This document shows positions 1 through 6,295 of a stretch of 12,872 bases of DNA, one piece after another (positions within the stretch are counted from its first letter, which is position 1; each line of letters begins with the position of its first letter). The translations under genes were made by a program, and so were the position numbers. Below the pieces are notes generated by a model. It ran no database searches, was not told the DNA's origin, and was given only the letters and a program-made list of their open reading frames with translations. Source of the DNA: an uncultured bacterium (lineage in GTDB: Bacteria; Verrucomicrobiota; Lentisphaeria; Oligosphaerales; Oligosphaeraceae); the NCBI GenBank assembly GCA_900548225.1, contig URJM01000058.1, positions 1 to 12,872 of the forward strand, given 5' to 3'.

Positions 1-558
1 CCCGCCGGCGGCCGCCCAGGGGTCTCCTGCCCCATGTCGGAACTCTTCTGCGAGGCGATTGCCGATGCGACGAAATGCGACGCCGTGATTCACGGAACCC
101 TCTCCCGCGTCGGCCTTGCCGCCGGCGAGGAGGTGACACGGGGCAGGCTCTTCGAGGTCGTCCCATACGAGAACACTATTGTCACCTGCCTTGTGACCGC
201 GGAGGAACTGGCCCAGATTGTCTCCGAACAGTGGGAACAGCGCAAAAGCTCCGCCTACTGCGGGCTCTGGGGTGCAGTTGCGGAATTCCACGGCAAGGAC
301 GCGGTGATTGTCTCCATCGGAAGGAACCTGTCGCCTCCCGTGGAGGGCAAACGCTACAAGCTTGCGATGAACTCGCATACGGCCGCGGGAAGCGGGCGCT
401 TCAATGTCCTGACGAGGATACTGTCCCAGGCCGAATGCCAGACAACCGACACGGGGATTTCCACCCGGGAGGCGGTTGCGCGGTGGCTCCAGTCGCATCC
501 AGGAGAGACCGTCGAGCCGCGGGTCTGGATGAAGGCAGCGGGGAAAACCAGCAGATGA
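1..558 (+). CDS. 5'-nucleotidase family protein, C-terminal domain (5' end outside window)
   Basis: The frame is open from base 1 and ends at TGA 556-558, so the gene begins before the window. An in-frame ATG at 34 is probably internal. The visible 185 residues match the C-terminal substrate-binding domain of the 5'-nucleotidase/UshA family: a GxLSRxGLAAGEEVTRGRLFEVVPYENT-like block (the family has 'itxgdlyevlPFgN' here), then VEGKRYKLAMN and AAGSGRF, matching the family's 'YrVAxn...GGxGrF' segment. The N-terminal metallophosphatase domain that carries the catalytic metals would lie upstream and cannot be checked. Family members usually hydrolyse nucleotides or related phosphoesters in the periplasm or at the surface. 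The stop overlaps the ispG start (ATGA), which suggests one transcript with translational coupling. The substrate cannot be told from this domain. Confidence 0.75.
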   Translation, partial: PAGGRPGVSCPMSELFCEAIADATKCDAVIHGTLSRVGLAAGEEVTRGRLFEVVPYENTIVTCLVTAEELAQIVSEQWEQRKSSAYCGLWGAVAEFHGKDAVIVSIGRNLSPPVEGKRYKLAMNSHTAAGSGRFNVLTRILSQAECQTTDTGISTREAVARWLQSHPGETVEPRVWMKAAGKTSR

Positions 559-1652
559 AGAGGATTTTGACAAGAGAGATACATGTGGGCGGCGTCGCCG
601 TCGGCGGCGGTTCCCCCATAGTTGTCCAGTCGATGTGCAACACGCATGTCGAGGACGTGGATGGAACCCTGGCACAGATCGGGCGCCTCAGGAAGGCCGG
701 CTGCCAGATTGTCCGCATCGCCCTACCCTGCGCAAACGCACTCCCCTCATTCAGGCGGGTCTGCGCCGAAAGCCCCATGCCCGTCGTGGCGGACATACAT
801 TTCGACCACCGGCTCGCACTGGAGGCACTGGAAGCCGGGGCGGACGGCATACGCGTCAATCCAGGCAACATGAAGAACCTCGACGGCATGCGCGAGGTCG
901 CCAAGGCCGCATCCGGCGCATGCAAGGCGGTGCGAGTCGGCGTGAATCTCGGCAGCCTTTCGCCAAAGGCCGAGGCGGCATACGGCCGCAGCGCAAGGGC
1001 GATGGTCGAAAGCGCACGGGAGTTTCTCGGATTATTCGAGGACGCGGGGTGCCGCGACCTTAAGGTCAGCCTGAAGGCCTCCTCAATCGAGACCACGGTA
1101 CAGGCATGCCGGCTCTTCCGGGAAATCTCGGAGTGGCCGCTGCATCTGGGCGTCACGGAGGCTGGAACCCCCGCGGCGGGAATCGTGAAGTCGGCAATCG
1201 GCATCGGGACGCTGCTTCTCTCCGGCATCGGGGACACAATCCGGGTCTCCCTCACGGCTCCGCCAGAAGCCGAAATCGCCGCGGCATTCCGGATTCTCGA
1301 CGCACTCGGACTGCGCCCGGGACGGCCGCAGCTGATCTCATGCCCCACATGCGGACGCACCAGAATCGACCTGATCGGACTCGCCGAAAAGACAGAGGCG
1401 CTCCTGGACAGGCTGCTGGCCGAAGGATACAAAATCCCGTTCCGAAGGATTGCAGTCATGGGATGCGAGGTGAATGGCCCCGGCGAGGCGGCGGACGCGG
1501 ACCTCGGAATCGCCGGCGGAGCCGGGCGCGGAATACTCTTCCGCAACGGCAAGGTCGTCCAGACACTCCCCGAGGATGGACTGCTCGACGCCCTGGAAAG
1601 GGAACTCCTGGACGCGGCCACACCGCCCGACACCACTGGCGACAATGGCTGA
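555..1652 (+). CDS. ispG: 4-hydroxy-3-methylbut-2-enyl diphosphate synthase (flavodoxin/ferredoxin)
   Basis: IspG (GcpE) converts methylerythritol cyclodiphosphate to HMBPP, the penultimate step of the MEP isoprenoid pathway, using a 4Fe-4S cluster in the cytoplasm. The 365-aa product starts MKRILTREIHVGGVAVGG followed by PIVVQSMCNT, a typical IspG N-terminus, which fixes the start at ATG 555. The TIM-barrel part has VADIHFDHRLALEA (about 78-91) and GIRVNPGN (98-105). The C-terminal cluster domain has ISCPTCGRTRIDL with Cys263 and Cys266, and MGCEVNGPGEA with Cys304 and Glu311, matching the E. coli ligands C270/C273/C305/E312. Length matches the short two-domain bacterial form, not the long three-domain form of plants and Chlamydiae. 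The start overlaps the upstream nucleotidase stop by ATGA. No clear terminator follows before adk. Confidence 0.97.
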   Translation: MKRILTREIHVGGVAVGGGSPIVVQSMCNTHVEDVDGTLAQIGRLRKAGCQIVRIALPCANALPSFRRVCAESPMPVVADIHFDHRLALEALEAGADGIRVNPGNMKNLDGMREVAKAASGACKAVRVGVNLGSLSPKAEAAYGRSARAMVESAREFLGLFEDAGCRDLKVSLKASSIETTVQACRLFREISEWPLHLGVTEAGTPAAGIVKSAIGIGTLLLSGIGDTIRVSLTAPPEAEIAAAFRILDALGLRPGRPQLISCPTCGRTRIDLIGLAEKTEALLDRLLAEGYKIPFRRIAVMGCEVNGPGEAADADLGIAGGAGRGILFRNGKVVQTLPEDGLLDALERELLDAATPPDTTGDNG

Positions 1653-1675
1653 CGACGCCTCCGAAGCACGCTTGC

Positions 1676-1697
1676 TACCTTATATTTATAAACTTTC
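1676..1697 (+). promoter_or_regulatory. Candidate promoter region for adk
   Basis: The 154-bp gap between ispG and adk holds an AT-rich island in otherwise GC-rich DNA, with overlapping -10-like hexamers TATATT (1681-1686) and TATAAA (1687-1692). No convincing -35 lies 16-18 bp upstream of either; the TTGCTA at 1672-1677 is too close. If active, it would give adk a 5' leader of about 105-110 nt. This rests on base composition and -10 similarity only. Confidence 0.3.
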
Positions 1698-1806
1698 ACT
1701 CAATGCACGCGGACTCCGCAACGCGGCGCACCACCACGCGACACATCCGGAGACACCCGATTCAACCCACTCCACATAACCCAAAAACAGAAGGAGAATC
1801 CAACTC

Positions 1807-2469
1807 ATGGCCAAAGCCTACATCTTCCTGGGCGCACCCGGCGCCGGCAAGGGCACCCTCGGCGAAATCTTCTGCAAGAAGACGAATGTCATCCACATCT
1901 CCACCGGACAGCTCCTACGCGACGAGATGGCCGCCGGCACCGAACTGGGAAAGACTGTCAAGGAACTCATCGCCTCCGGCGCACTGGTCTCCGACGACAT
2001 CGTCACCGCAATGGTCGACAGCCGTCTCTCCAAGAGCGACGCACTGGAGAAGGGAGTCATGCTTGACGGATATCCGCGCACGGTCGCACAGGCCGAAAGC
2101 CTCACCGAAATCCTCAAGAAGCACGGCTACGAAACCGGAGTCGCCGTCCTCGTGGACACTCCGAGGGAAATCCTCATGCAACGCCTGACAGGCCGCAGGC
2201 TCTGCTCCAACAAGGAGTGCGGAGCCAGCTTCAATGTCTTCACCGCACCGCCCGCAAAGGAAGGAGTCTGCGACAAGTGCGGCAGCCCGCTGATCCAGCG
2301 CGCCGACGACACGGAGGAGACCGCCATCAACCGCCTCCATATCTACGATACGCAGACCGCGCCGGTCATCGAATACTACAAAAACCGCGGCGAACTCAAG
2401 GTCTCCCCGAACTGCGACGCACCCATCGAGGAAAACTACACCACACTCGCGAAAATCCTCGGACTCTAA
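1807..2469 (+). CDS. adk: Adenylate kinase, zinc-lid type
   Basis: Adenylate kinase catalyses ATP + AMP = 2 ADP in the cytoplasm. The 220-aa product has the P-loop GAPGAGKGT at 9-17, the AMP-site segment STGQLLRDE (32-40; many homologues have STGD), the DGYPRT motif (87-92), and a long-form LID with four cysteines: Cys133-x4-Cys138 and Cys155-x2-Cys158, followed by RADD (165-168). The LID pattern is that of zinc-binding Adks. The first pair is spaced by four residues instead of the usual two. The start is supported by AAGGAG at 1791-1796, 10 nt before ATG. In many bacteria adk follows secY. Here it follows ispG and probably heads the adk-map-infA operon. Confidence 0.97.
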   Translation: MAKAYIFLGAPGAGKGTLGEIFCKKTNVIHISTGQLLRDEMAAGTELGKTVKELIASGALVSDDIVTAMVDSRLSKSDALEKGVMLDGYPRTVAQAESLTEILKKHGYETGVAVLVDTPREILMQRLTGRRLCSNKECGASFNVFTAPPAKEGVCDKCGSPLIQRADDTEETAINRLHIYDTQTAPVIEYYKNRGELKVSPNCDAPIEENYTTLAKILGL

Positions 2470-2531
2470 AGGCATCTGGCGAAGAAACACCGCCCGCCGC
2501 ATCAACTCCCCACATTTCTCCTTTCCAAAAA

Positions 2532-3311
2532 GTGGAACATATCACCATCTACAAGGAAGCACAGATTGAGAAGGTGCGCCTCGCCGCCCAGGCGGCGGCG
2601 CAGGTTCTCGCAAGGCTCTGCGACGCCGTGCAACCAGGCATGACGACGCTGGACCTCGACAACCTGGCAGAGTGCTTCATCCGCGAAACCGGCGGCAGAA
2701 GCGGCTCGCTGAACTACTGCGGATACCCACGGCAGGTCTGCATCTCCCTGAACGACGAAGTCGTCCACGGAATCGGACGGGCCGACCGGATCATCCAGTT
2801 CGGAGACCTTGTAAGCATCGACGTCGTCGTCGAACTCGGCGGCTACTACGGGGACAATGCGCGGACGGTCTGCGCCGGCGGCGACCCAGACCCCCTCTCG
2901 GCAAGGCTGCTCGAAACCACCGAGAGGTCGCTCTACGCAGGAATCGACGCGGCACTCGAGGGAAATACGGTCAACGATGTCAGCGCCGCCGTCCAAAGGG
3001 TCGTCGAATCCGCCGGATTCAGCTGCGTCAGGGACATGGTGGGCCATGGATGCGGACAGCACATGCACGAACCCCCGGAAGTCCCCAACTTCAAGGTGAG
3101 AAGGCGCAGCCCGCGGCTCGTCCCCGGAATGATAATCTGCATCGAGCCAATGGTGAACGTGGGCTCCTGGGAGATTGACATCGACAGGAAGGACAAATGG
3201 ACCTGCCGCACCGCGGACCACTCGCTTTCAGCGCATTTTGAACACCAGATCCTCATAACAAAACACAAACCGGAGATCCTTACCCTATGCCCAAAGACAC
3301 CGACTGCATAA
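2532..3311 (+). CDS. map: Methionine aminopeptidase, type I
   Basis: This enzyme removes the initiator Met from nascent proteins. The 259-aa product carries the five metal ligands of the pita-bread fold: Asp97 and Asp108 (SIDVVVELGGYYGDN), His172 (GHGCGQHMHE), Glu205 (CIEPMVN) and Glu237 (HFEHQ), plus the catalytic His79 in DEVVHGIG. Numbering is almost identical to E. coli MetAP (97/108/171/204/235). It lacks the N-terminal zinc-finger extension of some homologues. The start is GTG 2532: it is the only ATG/GTG/TTG in frame between the adk stop and the conserved region, and it gives the normal N-terminus MEHITIYKEAQIEKVRLA. No Shine-Dalgarno sequence precedes it; a pyrimidine stretch (TTTCTCCTTTCC) lies just upstream. 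Its 3' end overlaps infA by 25 bp. Confidence 0.95.
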   Translation: MEHITIYKEAQIEKVRLAAQAAAQVLARLCDAVQPGMTTLDLDNLAECFIRETGGRSGSLNYCGYPRQVCISLNDEVVHGIGRADRIIQFGDLVSIDVVVELGGYYGDNARTVCAGGDPDPLSARLLETTERSLYAGIDAALEGNTVNDVSAAVQRVVESAGFSCVRDMVGHGCGQHMHEPPEVPNFKVRRRSPRLVPGMIICIEPMVNVGSWEIDIDRKDKWTCRTADHSLSAHFEHQILITKHKPEILTLCPKTPTA

Positions 3312-3511
3312 AACTCGAGGGAGTCGTCGTCGAAGTCCTCCCGAACACCCGATTCCGCGTCAAGCTCAACTCCGGCGGCAACGAAGTGGTCGCCGGCATC
3401 TCGGGAAAGATGCGCAAGAACAACATCCGCATCCTGGCGGGTGATTCGGTCACAGTCGAAATCTCGCCCTACGACCTCACAACGGGCAGAATATCCTATC
3501 GCAAGAAGTGA
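3287..3511 (+). CDS. infA: Translation initiation factor IF-1
   Basis: IF-1 binds the 30S A site and helps IF-2 and IF-3 during initiation. The 74-aa product is a single OB fold with the diagnostic segments LEGVVVEVLPNTRFRVKL (10-27), ISGKMRKNNIRIL (38-50), GDSVTVE and PYDLTTGRI (61-69). Length matches the usual 72 aa, with a two-residue enlargement in the LNSGGNEVV loop. ATG 3287 lies inside the end of map (25-bp overlap, different frame), so its translation is probably coupled to map. A weak GGAG sits at 3272-3275, 11 nt upstream. The next promoter lies downstream at 3636, so infA is likely the last gene of the adk operon. Confidence 0.96.
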   Translation: MPKDTDCIKLEGVVVEVLPNTRFRVKLNSGGNEVVAGISGKMRKNNIRILAGDSVTVEISPYDLTTGRISYRKK

Positions 3512-3635
3512 GGACGCGATGCGGGCGCGCAACCCCGGCCCCCCCCGGAAAAGCACGCGCCCTCATGCAAAAAAAGGCACGCTGCCCATCCCCCCGCCCA
3601 CTCCCCGCCCCGCGCGACGGCGGTTCCGCGATGGC
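3512..3635 (+). other. Gene-free C-rich spacer after infA
   Basis: This is the first part of a 338-bp stretch (3512-3849) without a gene; the rest holds the promoter and leader of rpmJ. It contains long C runs (eight consecutive C at 3539-3546, six at 3586-3591) and an A7 run at 3569-3575. GGGCGCG (3523-3529) pairs with CGCGCCC (3556-3562) across a 26-nt loop, but no T run follows, so it is at best a weak or factor-dependent terminator for adk-map-infA. No open frame here looks real. Confidence 0.5.
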
Positions 3636-3663
3636 TTGCAGAAGTCCTTCTTGCGTTTATATT
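3636..3663 (+). promoter_or_regulatory. Sigma70-type promoter for the rpmJ-rpsM-rpsK-rpoA-rplQ operon
   Basis: TTGCAG (3636-3641) and TATATT (3658-3663) are separated by 16 bp. The -10 differs from TATAAT at one position and the -35 keeps TTG and the following C..A region only partly. It stands out in a very GC-rich stretch. The expected start site near 3670 would give rpmJ a leader of about 180 nt. Position and quality suggest that this promoter, and not read-through from infA alone, drives the alpha-type operon. Confidence 0.55.
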
Positions 3664-3697
3664 AAGCAACTTTCCGCGCGTCCGCGCCCTGGCGGTG

Positions 3698-3817
3698 CTT
3701 GTTTCCGGCCGCCGTTGGACTTATACGGTTCGGGTTGCGCGCATACAGAAAGGCACCTGCGGTGACTCCGCCGCAGGTCAGAAGTCCGGAAGGATCGGGA
3801 CGGCCGTCTGACCGTCC
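3698..3817 (+). promoter_or_regulatory. Structured 5' leader of rpmJ with mutually exclusive stems
   Basis: Four complementary segment pairs form a chain in which each stem shares bases with the next: (i) 3698-3704 with 3751-3757 (GGTGCTT/AGGCACC, one G-T wobble); (ii) 3755-3762 with 3771-3778 (ACCTGCGG/CCGCAGGT, perfect 8 bp, 8-nt loop); (iii) 3776-3782 with 3807-3813 (GGTCAGA/TCTGACC, perfect 7 bp); (iv) 3798-3803 with 3812-3817 (GGACGG/CCGTCC, 8-nt loop). Stems i+iii can coexist, as can ii+iv, but the two sets exclude each other. It lies between the candidate promoter and the rpmJ ribosome binding site (TAAGGA, 3835-3840). No T run follows stem iv, so translation control or RNA processing fits better than intrinsic termination. 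No ligand or protein can be named, and it matches no family that I recognise. Confidence 0.45.
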
Positions 3818-3849
3818 AGGAAAACCCAACAAAGTAAGGAACCAGAGCC

Positions 3850-3963
3850 ATGAAAGTCAGAGCATCAGTCAAGCGGATGTGCAACAACTGCCAGATTGTA
3901 AAGCGAGCGGGTGTCATTCGAGTGATTTGCAAGAACGCACGACACAAGCAGCGCCAGGGCTAG
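3850..3963 (+). CDS. rpmJ: 50S ribosomal protein L36, zinc-binding form
   Basis: L36 is a small zinc-ribbon protein of the large subunit. The 37-aa product begins MKVRASVKRMCNNCQIVKRA and ends KNARHKQRQG, the standard length and sequence pattern. The zinc ligands Cys11, Cys14, Cys27 and His32 are all present, so this is the C+ (zinc) paralogue. AAGGA at 3836-3840 lies 9 nt before the ATG. It stands in the usual place between infA and rpsM but behind its own promoter and long leader. Its arginine codons (AGA, CGG, CGA three times, CGC) differ from the CGC/CGT preference of the neighbouring ribosomal genes. A 116-nt gap follows before rpsM. Confidence 0.97.
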   Translation: MKVRASVKRMCNNCQIVKRAGVIRVICKNARHKQRQG

Positions 3964-4079
3964 CACCCCAGTGCGCAAAACGCCGCAATCCCCAAAATTT
4001 GTCTCATAATCCGTGAATGCCCGCCCTGCCCACAAGGTCATGACGGCTGGCGAACAAAAAAAGTTAGGAAAACCCGAAA

Positions 4080-4514
4080 ATGCCAAGAATCCTCGGTGTC
4101 GACATCCCGAACAACAAGCAGACGGTGATCTCCCTGCAGTACATCTATGGGATCGGTCCCGCCATCGCCAAGGCGATTTGCGTCAAGGCCAAGCTGGACC
4201 CGGTCCGCAAGGCCTCCGAACTCAGCCAGGATGACATCTCCAACATCCTGAACGTCCTCCACGAGGACTACACGGTGGAAGGCGATCTCCGCCGCCAGGT
4301 TGCGAACAACATCCGCCGACTCATTGCCATCGGCAGCTACCGCGGCACCCGCCATCGCAAGAACCTGCCCGTCCACGGCCAGAGAACACGCACCAATGCA
4401 CGTACCCGCAAGGGCTCCAAGAAGACCGTCGGCGCAATCCGCGACCGTACCGAGCGCAGGACTGCCGCCTCTGCGGCGGAGGCCAAGCAGGCAACTGCGG
4501 CGAAGAAGAAGTAG
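4080..4514 (+). CDS. rpsM: 30S ribosomal protein S13
   Basis: S13 sits in the head of the small subunit, contacts 16S rRNA and the P-site tRNA, and takes part in subunit bridges. The 144-aa product starts MPRILGVDIPNNKQTVISLQ, has the helix-hairpin-helix region YIYGIGPAIAKAI (21-33), and the conserved basic block GSYRGTRHRKNLPVHGQRTRTNARTRKG (84-111). Length is about 20 residues above the usual 118-125 because of an Ala/Lys-rich tail ending AKQATAAKKK. AGGA (4066-4069) precedes ATG by 10 nt. The 116-nt gap from rpmJ holds a CATAAT (4005-4010) without a matching -35, so an internal promoter is not supported. Confidence 0.97.
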   Translation: MPRILGVDIPNNKQTVISLQYIYGIGPAIAKAICVKAKLDPVRKASELSQDDISNILNVLHEDYTVEGDLRRQVANNIRRLIAIGSYRGTRHRKNLPVHGQRTRTNARTRKGSKKTVGAIRDRTERRTAASAAEAKQATAAKKK

Positions 4515-4531
4515 CCCAGAGGACGCAAAGA

Positions 4532-4599
4532 CGCCCTCCGGCACTACTCCATTTAGCCGAGGAGTTCATCAACCACCTTTGTCAAAATTTATGAGGGCG
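4532..4599 (+). promoter_or_regulatory. Folded spacer between rpsM and rpsK
   Basis: Within the 119-nt gap, CGCCCTC (4532-4538) is perfectly complementary to GAGGGCG (4593-4599), enclosing a smaller hairpin ACTCC/GGAGT (4546-4550 with 4561-4565). A promoter-like TTGTCA (4579-4584), 18 bp, TAGAAA (4603-4608) overlaps its right side, but transcription from it would start almost at the rpsK ribosome binding site (AGGAG 4618-4622). Either a weak internal promoter or an RNA structure is possible; neither is proven. Confidence 0.25.
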
Positions 4600-4633
4600 G
4601 CCTAGAAACCGTCCCACCAGGAGAAAAAGAACC

Positions 4634-5119
4634 ATGGCAGAAGAGTCCAAGGAAAAGGTCGCCGCCGCAGCGGCCGCCGCTCCCGCCTCCGTCCCAACCG
4701 CCGAACAGATTCTGGCGGATCCAAATGCAGTCACCGCAGTCCAGAGCCGCCGCGCCAAGGGTGCGCGCCAGGTGCTCTCCGGCGTCGTGCATGTCGACTC
4801 CACATTCAACAACACCCGCGTCGTCATCACCGACCCACAGGGCAACGTCCTTTCGTGGTCCACGGGCGGCAAGCTTGGCTACAAGGGTTCCCGCAAGAGC
4901 ACCTCTTATGTCGCGCAGATCATCGCCGGCGACGCCGCCAAGAAGGCGATGCTCACCTACGGACTGAAGGAGGTCGAGGTCGAGGTCAAGGGACCTGGCC
5001 AGGGTCGCGAGTCCGCGATCCGCGGCATTGCCCTCGCCGGCCTTGAAATCACCGTTCTTCGCGACGTCACCCCGTTGCCCCACAACGGCTGCCGCCCACC
5101 GAAGAAGCGCCGCGTGTAG
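4634..5119 (+). CDS. rpsK: 30S ribosomal protein S11 with N-terminal extension
   Basis: S11 lies on the platform of the small subunit near the E site. The 161-aa product has the S11 core from about residue 43: GVVHVDSTFNNTRVVITDPQ, GNVLSWSTGG, GYKGSRKSTSYVAQ, VEVKGPGQGRESAIRG, and the basic C-terminus DVTPLPHNGCRPPKKRRV. The usual length is near 129 aa. The excess is an N-terminal tail of roughly 32 residues, very Ala-rich (seven Ala in a row at 10-16). ATG 4634 is supported by AGGAG at 4618-4622. A start nearer the core would lack a comparable site, so the extension is probably real. The next gene is rpoA with no rpsD between them. Confidence 0.96.
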   Translation: MAEESKEKVAAAAAAAPASVPTAEQILADPNAVTAVQSRRAKGARQVLSGVVHVDSTFNNTRVVITDPQGNVLSWSTGGKLGYKGSRKSTSYVAQIIAGDAAKKAMLTYGLKEVEVEVKGPGQGRESAIRGIALAGLEITVLRDVTPLPHNGCRPPKKRRV

Positions 5120-5135
5120 CCAGCCGCTGCCGCTT

Positions 5136-5189
5136 GGCGCCAGGGGAACCGCGGCATCCAGCCGCTCCGAGAATCGGATTCCTGGCGCC
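5136..5189 (+). promoter_or_regulatory. Three-way-junction RNA element in the rpsK-rpoA gap
   Basis: A perfect 9-bp closing stem, GGCGCCAGG (5136-5144) with CCTGGCGCC (5181-5189), encloses two hairpins: GCGGC-ATCCA-GCCGC (5151-5165) and CCGA-GAA-TCGG (5167-5177). The unpaired linkers are 6, 1 and 3 nt. There is no following T run, so it is not an intrinsic terminator. It starts 16 bp after the rpsK stop and ends 48 nt before the rpoA ribosome binding site. It could be a ribosomal-protein operator, an RNase processing site or a stability element that sets the rpoA level relative to S11. No known family is recognised. Confidence 0.5.
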
Positions 5190-5254
5190 CACCGAAGGAA
5201 TAGACACCGCGAAAAGCAACCAAGTGTCATAAACCAAAGGAGGAATTTTCCCAA

Positions 5255-6289
5255 ATGGCAGGACTGGAAAACTTTGAAATGCCCGAGGCCATGGTCATGG
5301 ACGAGGCGACCGCCACCGATCGCTACGCCAAGTTCATCACCGAGCCCTGGGAGAATGGCTTCGGCCACACAATCGGCAACTCCCTTCGCAGAGTCCTTCT
5401 GACGATGATGGAGGGCGTCGCCGTCAGCTGCATCCGCATTGACGGCGTCAGCCACGAGTTCACCCCGATTCCAGGCGTGATGGAGGATGTGATGGAGATC
5501 ATCCTGAACATCAAGAAGCTCAAGTTCCGCTGCGAGGGCTCCCTGCCCCGCACCCTGGAGCTCGTCGCCTCCAAGAAGGGCGAAGTCACCGGCGCAAGCA
5601 TCAAGGAGGATGGCGTCGCCGAAGTCCTGAACAAGGACCTGAAGCTCTTCACCCTCACCGCAGACCGCAAGGACAACCCGCTTCGCATCGAACTGGATCT
5701 TGAGAAGGGACGCGGCTACCGCCCCAGCGAACGCAACAAGCGCGACGACCAGCCCCTCAACTCAATCCCCGTCGACTGCCTCTTCAACCCAGTCGAGAAG
5801 GTCCGCTATGACGTGCAGCCAAGCCGAGTCGGCGAAAACACGAACTACGACCGCCTCGAACTTGAGGTCACGACCGACGGCCGCATCGCCCCGAAGGCGG
5901 CAGTCATGCGCGCCGCGGCAATCCTGCGCGAGCAGCTCGCCGTCTTCGAATTCGAGAACAGCGAGGCTGTCGCAAGCCGCGGCATAATCCTCAACGAGGA
6001 GGAAAAGGCCCTGCTTGAGCTTCTGAGGGCCAATGTGAATGACCTGGGACTTTCGGTCCGTTCGGAGAACTGCCTCAACCAGGAGGACATCCACTGCATT
6101 GGCACCCTGGTGCAGCGCAGCGAGGCACAGATGCTGAAGTGCCGCAACTTCGGCAAGAAGTCCCTTGAGGAAATCAAGGAAAAGCTCCAGGACCGTAACC
6201 TGAGCCTCGGAATGAAGGTGAGCAAAAATGTAGAAGACGAGCTGGCTCGCATCCTGGCCGAGCAGCTGCAGAAGAATACGAAGGAGTAA
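5255..6289 (+). CDS. rpoA: DNA-directed RNA polymerase subunit alpha
   Basis: The alpha dimer nucleates assembly of RNA polymerase, and its C-terminal domain contacts UP elements and activators. In the 344-aa product the N-terminal domain shows WENGFGHTIGNSLRRVLL (32-49) and VSHEFTPIPGVMEDV (65-79), the dimerisation and beta-binding signatures. The C-terminal domain (about 255-325) has LSVRSENCL with Arg269 and Asn272, equivalent to the DNA-contacting R265 and N268 of E. coli, then IGTLVQRSEAQMLKCRNFGK and LQDRNLSLGM. A perfect AGGAGG at 5238-5243 precedes ATG by 11 nt, one of the best ribosome binding sites in the window. Only 6 bp separate it from rplQ, and the rplQ ribosome binding site lies within its last codons. 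Confidence 0.98.
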   Translation: MAGLENFEMPEAMVMDEATATDRYAKFITEPWENGFGHTIGNSLRRVLLTMMEGVAVSCIRIDGVSHEFTPIPGVMEDVMEIILNIKKLKFRCEGSLPRTLELVASKKGEVTGASIKEDGVAEVLNKDLKLFTLTADRKDNPLRIELDLEKGRGYRPSERNKRDDQPLNSIPVDCLFNPVEKVRYDVQPSRVGENTNYDRLELEVTTDGRIAPKAAVMRAAAILREQLAVFEFENSEAVASRGIILNEEEKALLELLRANVNDLGLSVRSENCLNQEDIHCIGTLVQRSEAQMLKCRNFGKKSLEEIKEKLQDRNLSLGMKVSKNVEDELARILAEQLQKNTKE

Positions 6290-6295
6290 CCCCAC

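Noticed and set aside
401..1699. Long antisense open frame (432 codons, - strand) over ispG
   Set aside because: Ser/Pro/Arg-rich shadow of a GC-rich gene; ispG on the + strand has all family motifs.
3523..3562. Intrinsic terminator after infA
   Set aside because: The 7-bp stem has a 26-nt loop and no following T run.
3774..3813. Possible small SRP (4.5S) RNA: GGTCAG and TCCGGAAGGA in the rpmJ leader resemble its apical loop
   Set aside because: The conserved AGCA side of the symmetric loop is missing (TCGG is there), the 5' side has two extra bases, and GGTCAGA pairs with TCTGACC in a way that does not fit the SRP fold.
4005..4010. CATAAT as a -10 element of an internal rpsM promoter
   Set aside because: No -35-like sequence at 16-18 bp and no extended -10 TG.
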